64,000 nucleotides of DNA from NCBI GenBank assembly GCA_002067865.1, contig MVRC01000016.1, positions 110,727 through 174,726 of the forward strand, read 5' to 3'. Position 1 is the first letter of the stretch, and each line of letters opens with the position of its first letter. The notes beneath the pieces are model-generated. The model saw only the letters and a list, made by a program, of their open reading frames with translations, was not told where the DNA came from and did no database searches. The translations under genes and the position numbers were made by a program. This DNA is from Methanomassiliicoccales archaeon PtaU1.Bin124 (lineage in GTDB: Archaea; Thermoplasmatota; Thermoplasmata; Methanomassiliicoccales; UBA472). Positions 34,210 to 42,435 of the stretch are shown one piece after another.

Positions 34210-34848
34210 TTACTTTTTAACGCATCCAGCACTGGCCATGTCCCGCATGATCTGAGTGGCGTAGGAGAGCATCTCCTCCCTGAAGCGGTCGTCCCTGCCG
34301 GACCAGCCCTTGCTCTCCGTCCTGGCCAGGATGCCGTCGGTCATGGACGAGAGGCAGAAGGCGAACCTCTCCGGCTGGATGTCCGGGCGGATGGAACCGT
34401 CCTCGATACCATTCTTGATCGAGCGGACCATGATCTCATTGCACTCTCCCGCCAGTTGAGCATACGCCCGTCCCTGCGGTCCCGATTCCAGCGGGTTCGT
34501 TCCGCCGATGTTCTCGTGCATCAGGCGACGATAGTCAGAGCGTTCGGTCCAGAAATCGATGTATGCCTTCCCTATCGCTTCCAGCTGAGCTAATCCCTTC
34601 CCCCTCTTCTGCGCCACCAGGAAATCATCGCGGATGATGGCCATGCCGCCCTTGACCACGGCGTAGTACACCTCTTCCTTGGATGGGAACTGCAGATAGA
34701 CGGCACCCTTGGACAGCTCCACCTTCGCGGCGATTTCGTCCATGCTGGTGGCGGTGTACCCCTTCTTGAAGAAGAGCTCGCGGGCGGCGTCGATGATCTC
34801 CTGCTCCTTCCGCTCCTTCTCCCTCTTCCTGCGCTCGCTAGTGCCCAT
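34210..34848 (-). CDS. TetR-family transcriptional regulator
   Basis: 212 residues. N-terminal helix-turn-helix: IIDAARELFFKKGYTATSMDEIAAKVELSKGAVYLQFPSKEEVYYAV, the standard TetR signature. The C-terminal ligand-binding part is helical and unassigned. It follows a flavodoxin gene by 32 bp on the same strand, and that operon's promoter carries two copies of AGTCA-N5-TGACT, the probable operators for this protein. Autoregulation is therefore inferred. Confidence 0.9.
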   Translation of the reverse strand: MGTSERRKREKERKEQEIIDAARELFFKKGYTATSMDEIAAKVELSKGAVYLQFPSKEEVYYAVVKGGMAIIRDDFLVAQKRGKGLAQLEAIGKAYIDFWTERSDYRRLMHENIGGTNPLESGPQGRAYAQLAGECNEIMVRSIKNGIEDGSIRPDIQPERFAFCLSSMTDGILARTESKGWSGRDDRFREEMLSYATQIMRDMASAGCVKK

Positions 34849-34880
34849 CTGCCTTCCCTGCCACGTTATCGCTTGTGCGG

Positions 34881-35384
34881 TTAAATGGATTTGGCCGCGA
34901 CCGACCTGGCGAACGTCTGGGCTGCGGCGATGTCATCGATGTTCGGTCTGCCGGCGCCATGCGCTTCCGGCCCCATCTTCGCCCAGCGGCGCACATATCC
35001 GAAGGGATGCAGCCTCAGCACCTTGGGCACCCAGGGGACCATGTTCCCCTGACAGTCGTAAGCTCCTATGATCTTCGTTCCCGCCGCGCTCTCGATGCAG
35101 TTCGGCATGACATCCTTGAAATCGCTCATGTCCGATGGCATGCCATGGGTGAAGAACAGCGCCACCTTCTTCCCCTTCAGCTTCTTCCTTACGAACCTGC
35201 GCACCTTGCCAGGCATAGTCTCCCCCACCACCGGGAAGCCGACGAACACCAGGTCGTAACCGCTGGCATCGCTGACCTCGTCGATGGGGTGGATGTACTT
35301 CTCCCCGTCCAGGGCATCGTGGATGGCCTGGGCGATCTTCTTCGTGTTTCCCGTGCTGGATGCATATGTCACTAGGGTCTTCAT
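34881..35384 (-). CDS. Flavodoxin-family protein
   Basis: 167 residues. The FMN phosphate loop TYASSTGNTKKIA is at the N-terminus, followed by YDLVFVGFPVVGETMPGKV and VALFFTHGMP, the flavodoxin 60s and 90s loops. The C-terminal third resembles the variant flavodoxins of archaea. It would carry electrons at low potential. First gene of a unit with the TetR regulator; ATG 35384 lies directly behind the twin operators, with a short leader. Confidence 0.85.
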   Translation of the reverse strand: MKTLVTYASSTGNTKKIAQAIHDALDGEKYIHPIDEVSDASGYDLVFVGFPVVGETMPGKVRRFVRKKLKGKKVALFFTHGMPSDMSDFKDVMPNCIESAAGTKIIGAYDCQGNMVPWVPKVLRLHPFGYVRRWAKMGPEAHGAGRPNIDDIAAAQTFARSVAAKSI

Positions 35385-35392
35385 GTACTCAC

Positions 35393-35425
35393 AGTCATTA
35401 AATGACTATAAGTCAGATAATGACT
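35393..35425. promoter_or_regulatory. Twin TetR-type operators AGTCA-N5-TGACT
   Basis: Two copies of the inverted repeat, at 35393-35407 (spacer ttaaa, symmetry extends to AGTCATT/AATGACT) and 35411-35425 (spacer gataa), have centres 18 bp apart. On the minus strand a TATA element (gtgataaata, 35431-35440) lies just upstream, so the sites cover the expected start point and the leader of the flavodoxin-tetR transcript. Confidence 0.7.
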
Positions 35426-35579
35426 AGAAGTATTTATCACTGCCGATTGCCGGAAAGCGCGAAGAGAAAAAAAGTGGAAGTTTCCGTCCGAGGAACGAAA
35501 TGCCTCATGAGGTGTGAGATCGGGGTGGGGAAGAACAACGTATTTTAGGAAGAAGCTGAAATGATAAGTGCGGGTAAAT

Positions 35580-35837
35580 ATGCTGATCCCTATGAACATC
35601 ACAAGCCAGCATGTCGTCAGTGCGCTGAACTGGATCGACAAGGGAGGCATACCGCTGGACCGGCGTTCAAGACAGTGGGACCTTCTATACGACGGCAAAC
35701 GGTATCCGCCGAAATACGTCATCTCCGTCGCCAACCGCTATGCCAACCGCCACGAGCTTTCCCCCGACGAGTTCACCATACATCAGGCCAGGCCATACCT
35801 GAAACGGTTAGGATTCAAGATAGTGCCAAAAAGATAA
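35580..35837 (+). CDS. Small protein resembling the head domain of McrA-like HNH enzymes
   Basis: 85 residues from ATG 35580 (a GTG at 35568 adds four). The stretch LLYDGKRYPPKYVISVANRYANRHELSPDEF followed by a helix and RLGFKIVP recalls a small domain found at the N-terminus of modification-dependent HNH restriction proteins (ScoMcrA-like head domain). Here it stands alone, with no nuclease domain after it, so it may be a remnant or a free-standing DNA-binding module. A TATA-like tattttag lies near 35541-35548. GC content matches the backbone. Confidence 0.5.
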   Translation: MLIPMNITSQHVVSALNWIDKGGIPLDRRSRQWDLLYDGKRYPPKYVISVANRYANRHELSPDEFTIHQARPYLKRLGFKIVPKR

Positions 35838-35870
35838 ATAAAGATAAAAATATTAAAAAAGGAAAATAGT

Positions 35871-37061
35871 TTATTTGGCCCCGCGGCGCTTCTTCTCCAG
35901 ACGGACCTCTTTGCCCTCGGTGACGAGCCGTTCGATCTTGCCCATCATGTCGATGGTGGCCTTCATCAGGTTCCAGTCCACCGCGTTCACGATGTAGGTG
36001 CTGTACTCGGTGATGAGGCGGCCGTTCAATGAGTATTTGGCGGTCGCTCCGGTGCCGTTGTACTTCGCCACGTGCATGGTGAACAGCGTCGGCCGGGTGA
36101 TCTTGGAGACCTTCTGCAGCCCGGACTGTATCTCTCTTTCCATCACGTCCAGGGAGAGGCGGTCCTCCTCCTCCAGGCCGGAGATCTGCATATACACCAG
36201 GTCCCTCTTGCGCACCGAGGCGATCATCTCCAGGATGTCGTACTTGGTGATGATGCCCTTCAGCTTGTCCTTGTCGACCACGGGCAGGGTGGAGATCTTC
36301 TTGCCGGTCATCAGCTTGACCGCATCGCCCAGCTTGGCGTCCGGAGCGATGGTCACAGGGTCGTTGTGCATGATCGAGTCGACCGTGATCTCCACGGGGT
36401 TGGACTCGCCGGTGTACGCTCCCTTCTTCACCTTCTTGGTGCCGCTTCCGGTCCAGGAGTAGTTGACTATGTCCTTGATGCCGATGATGCCGCTGAGGCG
36501 GAAGTCCTTGTCGACCACCGGGACGGTGCGGATGTCCAGCTTGCGCATCTGCTCCAGAGCGTCCTTCACCTTGTCCTTCTCGGCCACGGCCTTCACATCG
36601 GGGGACATGACGTCCTTGACCGGGACGGTGCGGATCTCCTTCAGGTCCTTCACGATGCCGATGATGTCCGCCCTGCTGACCAGCCCGACCAATGCGGTGC
36701 CCTTCATTACTGGCAGGTTGCGGTAGCCGGTGGAGATGAACTGCTCCGCCACTTCGGTCACCTCGGTGGAGGTCTTGATGGTCGGCGGTATCTCCATCAC
36801 GTGCTTGGCCTTCTGTCCGATGACGGTGTTCTTCTTCCTGATGATGGTCCCGAAGCTGACCACGCCCAACAGCTTCTTGCCGTTGACCACGGGTATCTCA
36901 TGGAGGTTCTCGGCCCGCATCTTTGCCACGACGTCGGACAGACCCATCTCCGGGTCGACAGTGCTGAACTTGGTCGACATGAGGTCCTCCAAGTTGTTCT
37001 TGTCGATCTCGGATCTCAGCATTTCCCTTCGTTTTATTGCTTCGATGTTGTCTCCTACCAT
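35871..37061 (-). CDS. Four-CBS-domain protein with a C-terminal hibernation-factor-like domain
   Basis: 396 residues from ATG 37061, preceded by GAGGTGAT. Four CBS motifs fill residues about 25-265, in two Bateman pairs, suited to binding AMP/ATP or SAM. The last about 115 residues (IQSGLQKVSKITRPTLFTMHVAKYNG ... GRLITEYSTYIVNAVDWNLMKATIDMMGKIERLV, then a basic tail) look like the beta-alpha fold of HPF/RaiA ribosome-hibernation proteins; this is my reading of the pattern, not a search result. It lies 98 bp downstream of glyS on the same strand and probably has its own promoter. Confidence 0.65.
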   Translation of the reverse strand: MVGDNIEAIKRREMLRSEIDKNNLEDLMSTKFSTVDPEMGLSDVVAKMRAENLHEIPVVNGKKLLGVVSFGTIIRKKNTVIGQKAKHVMEIPPTIKTSTEVTEVAEQFISTGYRNLPVMKGTALVGLVSRADIIGIVKDLKEIRTVPVKDVMSPDVKAVAEKDKVKDALEQMRKLDIRTVPVVDKDFRLSGIIGIKDIVNYSWTGSGTKKVKKGAYTGESNPVEITVDSIMHNDPVTIAPDAKLGDAVKLMTGKKISTLPVVDKDKLKGIITKYDILEMIASVRKRDLVYMQISGLEEEDRLSLDVMEREIQSGLQKVSKITRPTLFTMHVAKYNGTGATAKYSLNGRLITEYSTYIVNAVDWNLMKATIDMMGKIERLVTEGKEVRLEKKRRGAK

Positions 37062-37159
37062 TCCATCACCTCGCTTCAAATAATAAGGTCATAGTGAACT
37101 GAGCGACCCATCTCCATTCGTTCTGACACAATCGTATAAACTATGCCACTAGCCAGTAC

Positions 37160-38869
37160 CTAAACCTTTGCAATCAATTCCTCGAATGGCCTACCGTGCA
37201 GCAGCTGCTCGATGACATGGACGACCTCTGACTCGGGCACCCTGACCTGCTTGGTGGTCCGCCTGTCGCGGATCGTCACGGTCCCGTTCTCGAAGACCTC
37301 GTAGTCGATGGTGACGCAATAGGGCGTGCCGACCTCGTCCAGGCGGGCGTAGCGGCGGCCGATGGAACCGGAATCGTCGAAGTAGGTGGCGATGCCCCTC
37401 TCCCTCAGGGTGCGATCGATTTCCATGCCCTTCTTGTCCAGATCGTCCTTGCCCATGAGCGGCAGCACGCCGACCTTGATCGGCGCGGCGTCCACGGTCA
37501 GGTTGAGCGTGACATAGTTCTCCTCGCCCAAGGTATAGGCGTGCTCCAGGCAGGTGTAGAGGATGCGGTCCAGGCCGTGCGACGGTTCGATCACGTGGGG
37601 CACGAACTTGACCCCGTTCACCTTTTCCTTGACGTCGACGATATCGAAGTACTTGTCAGAGATGGAAAGCTTCTCGCCGTCCACGTCCAGCTCCACCTTG
37701 CCGTCCTTCAGCAGTGAAATGTCTGCGGCCTCCAGGGCCTTGCCGACCTTGGCCGACCTGGCCTTGAACTCCGGGCCCAGCAGGCCGTACTTCGGTTTGA
37801 ACGCCTTCCTCTCGACCTCTTGCGGCTGGTCGAAGCGCTTGAAAGCGGTCAGGTCCGCTTGAGAATATTGCATGTGCCGGGTGAGGTCCCAGGCACCGCG
37901 GTCCGCGATGCCCACGATCTCGGTCCAGCCGTACGACAGCAACGCCTCGGCGTCCCAGCAGTCGCACGCATAGTGCGCCATCTCCGTCTTCAGGTGCTGG
38001 CGGAAGCGCATACGCTTCGGGTCCACGCCTGCCTTGGTGAGGAAGCGCTGCGTGACCCACAGGAAATATGCGATCGTCTCGTGCGCGATGATGCCCTTGT
38101 CCAGCGCCTCGCCGAAGGTGGTCTCGATCTCCACCTCGTCGGTATTGGGCACCAGGCGGACCTTGTTGTCCCTGACCGCGGAGAAGCGGGGCCAGCGCTT
38201 GTCGACCGGGTCGACGAACAGCTCCGCCTCCATCTGGTTGAACTCCCTCAGGCGGATGACGCCCTGCCTCGGGGATATCTCATTGCGGTACGCCCGGCCG
38301 ATCTGGATGGCCCCGAACGGCAGCGTCTCGCGCATGTAACGGTAAAGGTTCGGATAGTTGACGAAGATGCCCTGCGCGGTCTCGGGGCGCAGGTAGCCGA
38401 TGCGGCCGCTCCCTGGCCCTATCTTCGTCTTGAACATGAGGTTGAACTCCTCCACCTCGGAGAGGTCGCCCTTGCACAGCGGGCACTTGATGTTCTCCCT
38501 GACGATCAGCTCGCCCAGCTCCTTCTTTGACAGGGCGCCGGGGTTCGGGTGGAAGTCCTTGGCCAGGTGGTCGGCGCGGAAGCCTTCGCCGCACAGCTTG
38601 CAGGTGACCATCAGGTCCTGGAAGTTCTCTGCGTGGCCGGACGCCTTGAAGACCATCTCCGGGCCAACTATGTCCGAGTCGATCTCCACGAATCCCTCTT
38701 CCAAGGCGTAGATGGAGCGCCACAGGTCCATGATGTTCGTCTTCATCTGCGTGCCCAGGGGGCCATAGTCGTACAGGCCGGCGATGCCGCCGTAGATCTC
38801 GTAGGAGGGGTAGATGAAGCCTCTCCGCTTGCACAGGGAGAGAACATCCCCCGAATTGACCTCTTTCAT
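37160..38869 (-). CDS. glyS: Glycyl-tRNA synthetase (alpha2 type)
   Basis: 569 residues, class II. Motif 1 region GGIAGLYDYGPLGTQMKTNI, an inserted zinc site (CKLC, CPLC), motif 2 AYRNEISPRQGVIRLREFNQMEAELF, motif 3 GLDRILYTCLEHAY, and an anticodon-binding end (VGVLPLMGKDDLDKKGMEIDRTLRERG). This is the homodimeric archaeal/eukaryal form. It begins 9 bp after a CBS-domain gene, which itself overlaps a Usp gene, so the synthetase is third in a four-gene stretch with energy-sensor domains. Confidence 0.93.
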   Translation of the reverse strand: MKEVNSGDVLSLCKRRGFIYPSYEIYGGIAGLYDYGPLGTQMKTNIMDLWRSIYALEEGFVEIDSDIVGPEMVFKASGHAENFQDLMVTCKLCGEGFRADHLAKDFHPNPGALSKKELGELIVRENIKCPLCKGDLSEVEEFNLMFKTKIGPGSGRIGYLRPETAQGIFVNYPNLYRYMRETLPFGAIQIGRAYRNEISPRQGVIRLREFNQMEAELFVDPVDKRWPRFSAVRDNKVRLVPNTDEVEIETTFGEALDKGIIAHETIAYFLWVTQRFLTKAGVDPKRMRFRQHLKTEMAHYACDCWDAEALLSYGWTEIVGIADRGAWDLTRHMQYSQADLTAFKRFDQPQEVERKAFKPKYGLLGPEFKARSAKVGKALEAADISLLKDGKVELDVDGEKLSISDKYFDIVDVKEKVNGVKFVPHVIEPSHGLDRILYTCLEHAYTLGEENYVTLNLTVDAAPIKVGVLPLMGKDDLDKKGMEIDRTLRERGIATYFDDSGSIGRRYARLDEVGTPYCVTIDYEVFENGTVTIRDRRTTKQVRVPESEVVHVIEQLLHGRPFEELIAKV

Positions 38870-38878
38870 CGCTGATCC

Positions 38879-39727
38879 TTACTCCTCTTCTTCAGCCAGT
38901 ATGGAGATGACGTCGTGATCGTATATCATCGCCAGGAGATTGTCCTTGGCGTCACGCACGGGCAGCTGCCCGAAGTCGTTCTTGCGCATGATGCGTGCGG
39001 CCTCGGATATGGCCGTCTTCTTGAAGACGGTGATGGGATTCCGCACCATGATGTCCTTGACCGGCATGCCTGGCAGGTCCACCTTGGAGGCGTGGTGCCA
39101 GAGCTTCATGACGTTCTTGAGGCTGTCTGCGGGAACTTCCTCCTCCTCATCCTCGTCGGTCGTCTTCACTTCCCCGCCCTCCACATAGGAGCGGTTGAAG
39201 ATGTCCCTGTCGGAGATGATGCCGACCAGGTGGCCGGCCTCGTCCAGCACCGGCAGTGCAGTGGACTTCGAAACGGTCAGGGTGATGGATGCCACGGCCA
39301 GGGTGGCGTCCTGGTAGATCGGTACACAAGGGGACTTGATGACCTTCTCGACAGGTCCCTCGATGCTCTTCCTCTCCACGACGGCCAGCAGGTCGGTCGG
39401 GGTAAGGATGCCCACCAGCTTGTGGTTCTCCACCACCGGCAGGTGACGCAGCTTCTTGGCGCTGAATATGGCGGCGGCCTTCTCTACCATGTCCTTCGGG
39501 CCGATGGTGGGCGGGTCGCGGTTCATGATCATGGCGGCCTGGTCCTCCTCCGGCTTGGCGAAGATGTCCTGGCGGGTGATCATGCCGGCCAGTGTGCCGT
39601 CGCTGCGCCTGACGACCGGCAGGCCGGTCAGGTTGTGCTTTACCATGGTCTTCAGCACTTCGTTCCGGCTGCCCGGGACCTGCGCCACTATCGGGTTCGT
39701 GGTCATTACCTCGCCGACGGTCGTCAC
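38879..39727 (-). CDS. Four-CBS-domain protein
   Basis: 282 residues consisting of four CBS motifs and little else: MTTNPIVAQVPGS, IMNRDPPTIGPKD, VIKSPCVPIYQDA and IMVRNPITVFKKT mark the start of each. An acidic linker (TTDEDEEEEVPADS) separates the third and fourth. CBS pairs bind adenosine nucleotides; no catalytic domain is attached. Its start overlaps the Usp gene by 4 bp (ATGA) and glyS follows after 9 bp, so the three proteins are cotranslated from one mRNA. Confidence 0.88.
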   Translation of the reverse strand: MTTVGEVMTTNPIVAQVPGSRNEVLKTMVKHNLTGLPVVRRSDGTLAGMITRQDIFAKPEEDQAAMIMNRDPPTIGPKDMVEKAAAIFSAKKLRHLPVVENHKLVGILTPTDLLAVVERKSIEGPVEKVIKSPCVPIYQDATLAVASITLTVSKSTALPVLDEAGHLVGIISDRDIFNRSYVEGGEVKTTDEDEEEEVPADSLKNVMKLWHHASKVDLPGMPVKDIMVRNPITVFKKTAISEAARIMRKNDFGQLPVRDAKDNLLAMIYDHDVISILAEEEE

Positions 39728-40170
39728 TGCGACACCTCCGTCTCAGAGCGGACCACCAGTACGGGGCATTCGGAGAACCGGATGACCTTCTCGGCCACGC
39801 TGCCGAGCAGTATCTTGGAGATACCGGTGCGGCCGAGCGTGCCCATGACGATCAGGTCGAAGTTCTTGGAAGCGTCGACGATCTTGCGGGACGGGGAGCC
39901 CTCCTCGATGAGGGTGTTGACCTTGATGCCGACCTTCTCTCCTTCCTTGATGACATAATCGATGGCGTCCTTGCCCTCCTTCTCAAGCAGAGTGTAGACG
40001 GACACTATGGTCGAGTCCATTGGGAAATTGATGAACGAGGTCTGGTCCACCACATACATTGCCGTGACCTCGGAACCCATCTGCTTGGCCAAAGCTAGGC
40101 CCTTGGCGATGGCGGTCTTCGTGTACTCGCTTCCATCGGTCGGGATCAGTATCTTCTTGAACTCGCTCAT
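39724..40170 (-). CDS. Universal stress protein (UspA family)
   Basis: 148 residues from MSEFKKILIPTDGSEY; a GGAGAGG lies 6 nt before this ATG, and two further in-frame starts upstream are possible. Nucleotide signature MGTLGRTGISKILLGSVAEKVI and the end CPVLVVRSE are intact. It leads the Usp-CBS-glyS unit and overlaps the upstream amidohydrolase stop by 4 bp, so transcription may already begin at the amidohydrolase. Confidence 0.88.
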   Translation of the reverse strand: MSEFKKILIPTDGSEYTKTAIAKGLALAKQMGSEVTAMYVVDQTSFINFPMDSTIVSVYTLLEKEGKDAIDYVIKEGEKVGIKVNTLIEEGSPSRKIVDASKNFDLIVMGTLGRTGISKILLGSVAEKVIRFSECPVLVVRSETEVSQ

Positions 40171-41243
40171 CTCCATCCTCTCCACGTGTATTTTCCTAGG
40201 CAGACGAAACGCACATCGCGCTCTCCAGAGCGCAGAGTGATGTTCGTCACCGGGTCTCCTTCGTAGGACCTCAGCACCATGAACTCACACGGTGACCCAG
40301 GCGCGATACCTATACTATCGACTTCATTTAAAATTAACCTTCCCCCCAGCAGCGCCATGTCCAGGATCGGGCGCATCGACCGGCCGCCTTGGGAGCGCAG
40401 GATGCGGGCGGCGAACTCCATCTCCGTCATCATGTCTGGCAAGGTGGTCATGGCGTTGTCGGTGCCGAGGGCCAGCTTCAATCCCGATTCGACCATCTCC
40501 TTCAATGGCGGTATCGAACCGAAGAAGAGGTTCGAGCGCGGGCAGACGACCACAGGCACGTCCGCATCCCGGCACGCATCCATGTCATCCCTGGTGGCCT
40601 TTGTCATGTGGACCAGGAACGAGGGCTTCAGGTCGAGGACCTTGTCGATGTCCTCCCTGATGCGTTCAGATGCATGCAGGGCGAAGGGCATGCCATGGGA
40701 GCGGACGAAATCCGCCAATGCCTCCAATTCCTCGTAAGGCCAGTCCGTGATGGACGAGACGCCGACCCCATGCACCGTGTCCAGCAGCTTTGTCATCTCC
40801 TCCTTGTCGAAGACCCTGTCCTTCGGCCGGCCCATGATGAACGGCTTCGCCCCTCCGCCCTTCCCGATGCCCTTGAGCAGCTTGGCCCCCTTCACCCCTC
40901 CCTCACGGAAGTCGATGAAGCGGGAAGTGCCGTTCTTGGCCATCTTTCTGGAGAGCGTCGAGAAGGAGGAGCGGATCTCATCGTCGGGCGCCTCGGCCAG
41001 ATATCTATATTTCAGGCCGTTCGGGGGCGCCACCGCCTCCTCCAGGGGGAGGTCCAGATCGATCGGCACCTTGAGATCGGCCAGGTGGGTATGAGCATTG
41101 ATGAACGTGGGCACGATGAGGCCCTCCGCCTCGGCCGTCTCCACCAGGCCTTCGCCCACTTCCAGCACTATTCCGTCCTCGTAGCCGACGTGGCCGGGGC
41201 GGAAGCCTTCGGGGGTGAGCATCTGGCCGCTGACATATTGCAT
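40167..41243 (-). CDS. Amidohydrolase-superfamily metal-dependent hydrolase
   Basis: 358 residues. Metal-site motifs of the amidohydrolase barrel: INAHTHL (two His), ALHASE (His and Glu), the next strand VHMTK, and GTDNA (Asp). The strand VVVCPRSN and the small beta-sandwich at both ends are as in cytosine, guanine and S-adenosylhomocysteine/5'-deoxyadenosine deaminases. A deaminase acting on a nucleobase or nucleoside is the likely role; the substrate is not determined. It is divergent from the antiporter gene and overlaps the Usp gene downstream. Confidence 0.8.
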   Translation of the reverse strand: MQYVSGQMLTPEGFRPGHVGYEDGIVLEVGEGLVETAEAEGLIVPTFINAHTHLADLKVPIDLDLPLEEAVAPPNGLKYRYLAEAPDDEIRSSFSTLSRKMAKNGTSRFIDFREGGVKGAKLLKGIGKGGGAKPFIMGRPKDRVFDKEEMTKLLDTVHGVGVSSITDWPYEELEALADFVRSHGMPFALHASERIREDIDKVLDLKPSFLVHMTKATRDDMDACRDADVPVVVCPRSNLFFGSIPPLKEMVESGLKLALGTDNAMTTLPDMMTEMEFAARILRSQGGRSMRPILDMALLGGRLILNEVDSIGIAPGSPCEFMVLRSYEGDPVTNITLRSGERDVRFVCLGKYTWRGWR

Positions 41244-41277
41244 ATTGTCGGAAATTCATCCCATGATATTTCAAGGA

Positions 41278-41307
41278 ACGGGCGATACATTTTTTTACCA
41301 CGCCCGT
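41278..41307. promoter_or_regulatory. Inverted repeat flanking the TATA box of the antiporter gene
   Basis: ACGGGCG (41278-41284) and CGCCCGT (41301-41307) are perfect complements around atacatttttttacca, which looks like the TATA element. A start of transcription 25 nt on would coincide with GTG 41320. A repressor bound here would cover the TATA box. Confidence 0.45.
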
Positions 41308-41319
41308 TTGCCTGGGGGC

Positions 41320-42435
41320 GTGAACGACAGTGAGGCGCTGGCCATACTGCTTACTACGGCGGTCCTGGCCCAGCTGATCGGCATGAGGTTCGGGCTCTCG
41401 GCCGCCCTGGTCGAGATCGGTCTGGGCATCGTCCTGGCCAACGTTCTGGGCCTGAGCCTCTCATCGCAATCCTGGCTGGTTTTCCTCGTCTCCCTGGCCG
41501 GTGTCATGCTCACGTTCCTGGCCGGGGCCGAAGTGGACCGGGCATCTTTCCGCCAGGACTGGAAGGCGAGCGTCGCCCTAGGTTCGATATCGTTCCTGGT
41601 GCCGTTCCTGGCGATAACCGTCCTGTGCCTCTTCGGGCTGGGCTGGTCGCAGGACTCCTCCCTGCTGGCGGGAGTGGCGCTGTCCGAAACGTCCATAGCC
41701 ATCGTTTACACCGTGCTGGTCGAAGGCGGCCACAGCAGGACGAGATTGGGCTCGCTGCTCCTGTCGGCGTGCTTCATCACGAACCTGCTGGCATCGATCG
41801 CCCTGACAGTGATATTCTCCAAGCCCGACCTCCCATTGCTGTTCCTCATCGCCGGCCTGGTCCTGGCGTTCTTCCTCCTCCCGAGGGTTCTGGCCAGGCT
41901 CATGCCCCTGCCGACGTCCGGCGACCTGAGGGTGAAGCTCATCCTGGCGGTCGTGGCGGTCCTGATGGCACTGTCGTCCTGGGCGGGAGTGGCCGCGGTC
42001 CTCTCGGCCTACATATTCGGCCTGGCCCTTTCCGGGCATATGCGTCAGGACGATCAATCCTCGAAAAGGATGAAGGCCCTGGTCACCACGCTCCTGTCGT
42101 CCTTCTTCTTCATAGCGGCCGGCACGTACATCGCCGCCGAGGCGGTCTGGGCGGGGTTGGGTGTGGTCGTGCTGATCGTCGTGCTTCGTCTCGGTTCCAA
42201 GGTCATGGCGGTCCTGCCGGCGGCCAAGGGGTTCAAGGTGGGGCATCCCGCCTATTCCGCCCTGCTGCTTTCCACCAGCCTCACCTTCGGCATGGTGTTC
42301 CTGCAGTTCGGCCTGGCCCATGGACTGGTCGGCGGGGACCAGTTCTCCCTCCTCGCCGCATCGCTGGTTATATGTGCTGTCATACCCACTATGGTGGCGG
42401 AGAGGGTGTTTAACCCATGGAGGGAAAGAGCATGA
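41320..42435 (+). CDS. CPA2/Kef-type cation:proton antiporter
   Basis: 371 residues, about twelve membrane helices, no soluble C-terminal domain. Recognisable pieces are LVEIGLGIVLANVLG, FLAGAEVD, ALSETSIAIVYTVL and AAVLSAYIFGLALS, the order of the Na+/H+ exchanger (PF00999) domain. GTG 41320 is chosen because the membrane domain starts here and the TATA element is about 27 nt upstream; ATG 41263 would lie before the TATA. The Usp gene overlaps its stop (ATGA), which suggests that the stress protein modulates the transporter. Confidence 0.82.
   Translation: MNDSEALAILLTTAVLAQLIGMRFGLSAALVEIGLGIVLANVLGLSLSSQSWLVFLVSLAGVMLTFLAGAEVDRASFRQDWKASVALGSISFLVPFLAITVLCLFGLGWSQDSSLLAGVALSETSIAIVYTVLVEGGHSRTRLGSLLLSACFITNLLASIALTVIFSKPDLPLLFLIAGLVLAFFLLPRVLARLMPLPTSGDLRVKLILAVVAVLMALSSWAGVAAVLSAYIFGLALSGHMRQDDQSSKRMKALVTTLLSSFFFIAAGTYIAAEAVWAGLGVVVLIVVLRLGSKVMAVLPAAKGFKVGHPAYSALLLSTSLTFGMVFLQFGLAHGLVGGDQFSLLAASLVICAVIPTMVAERVFNPWRERA

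Noticed and set aside
31305..35560. Similarity between the A-rich, G-rich gaps at 31.3 kb and 35.5 kb as a dispersed repeat
   Set aside because: Only short runs (aaaaaaagtg, ggggtgggg-like) match; alignment over longer stretches fails.
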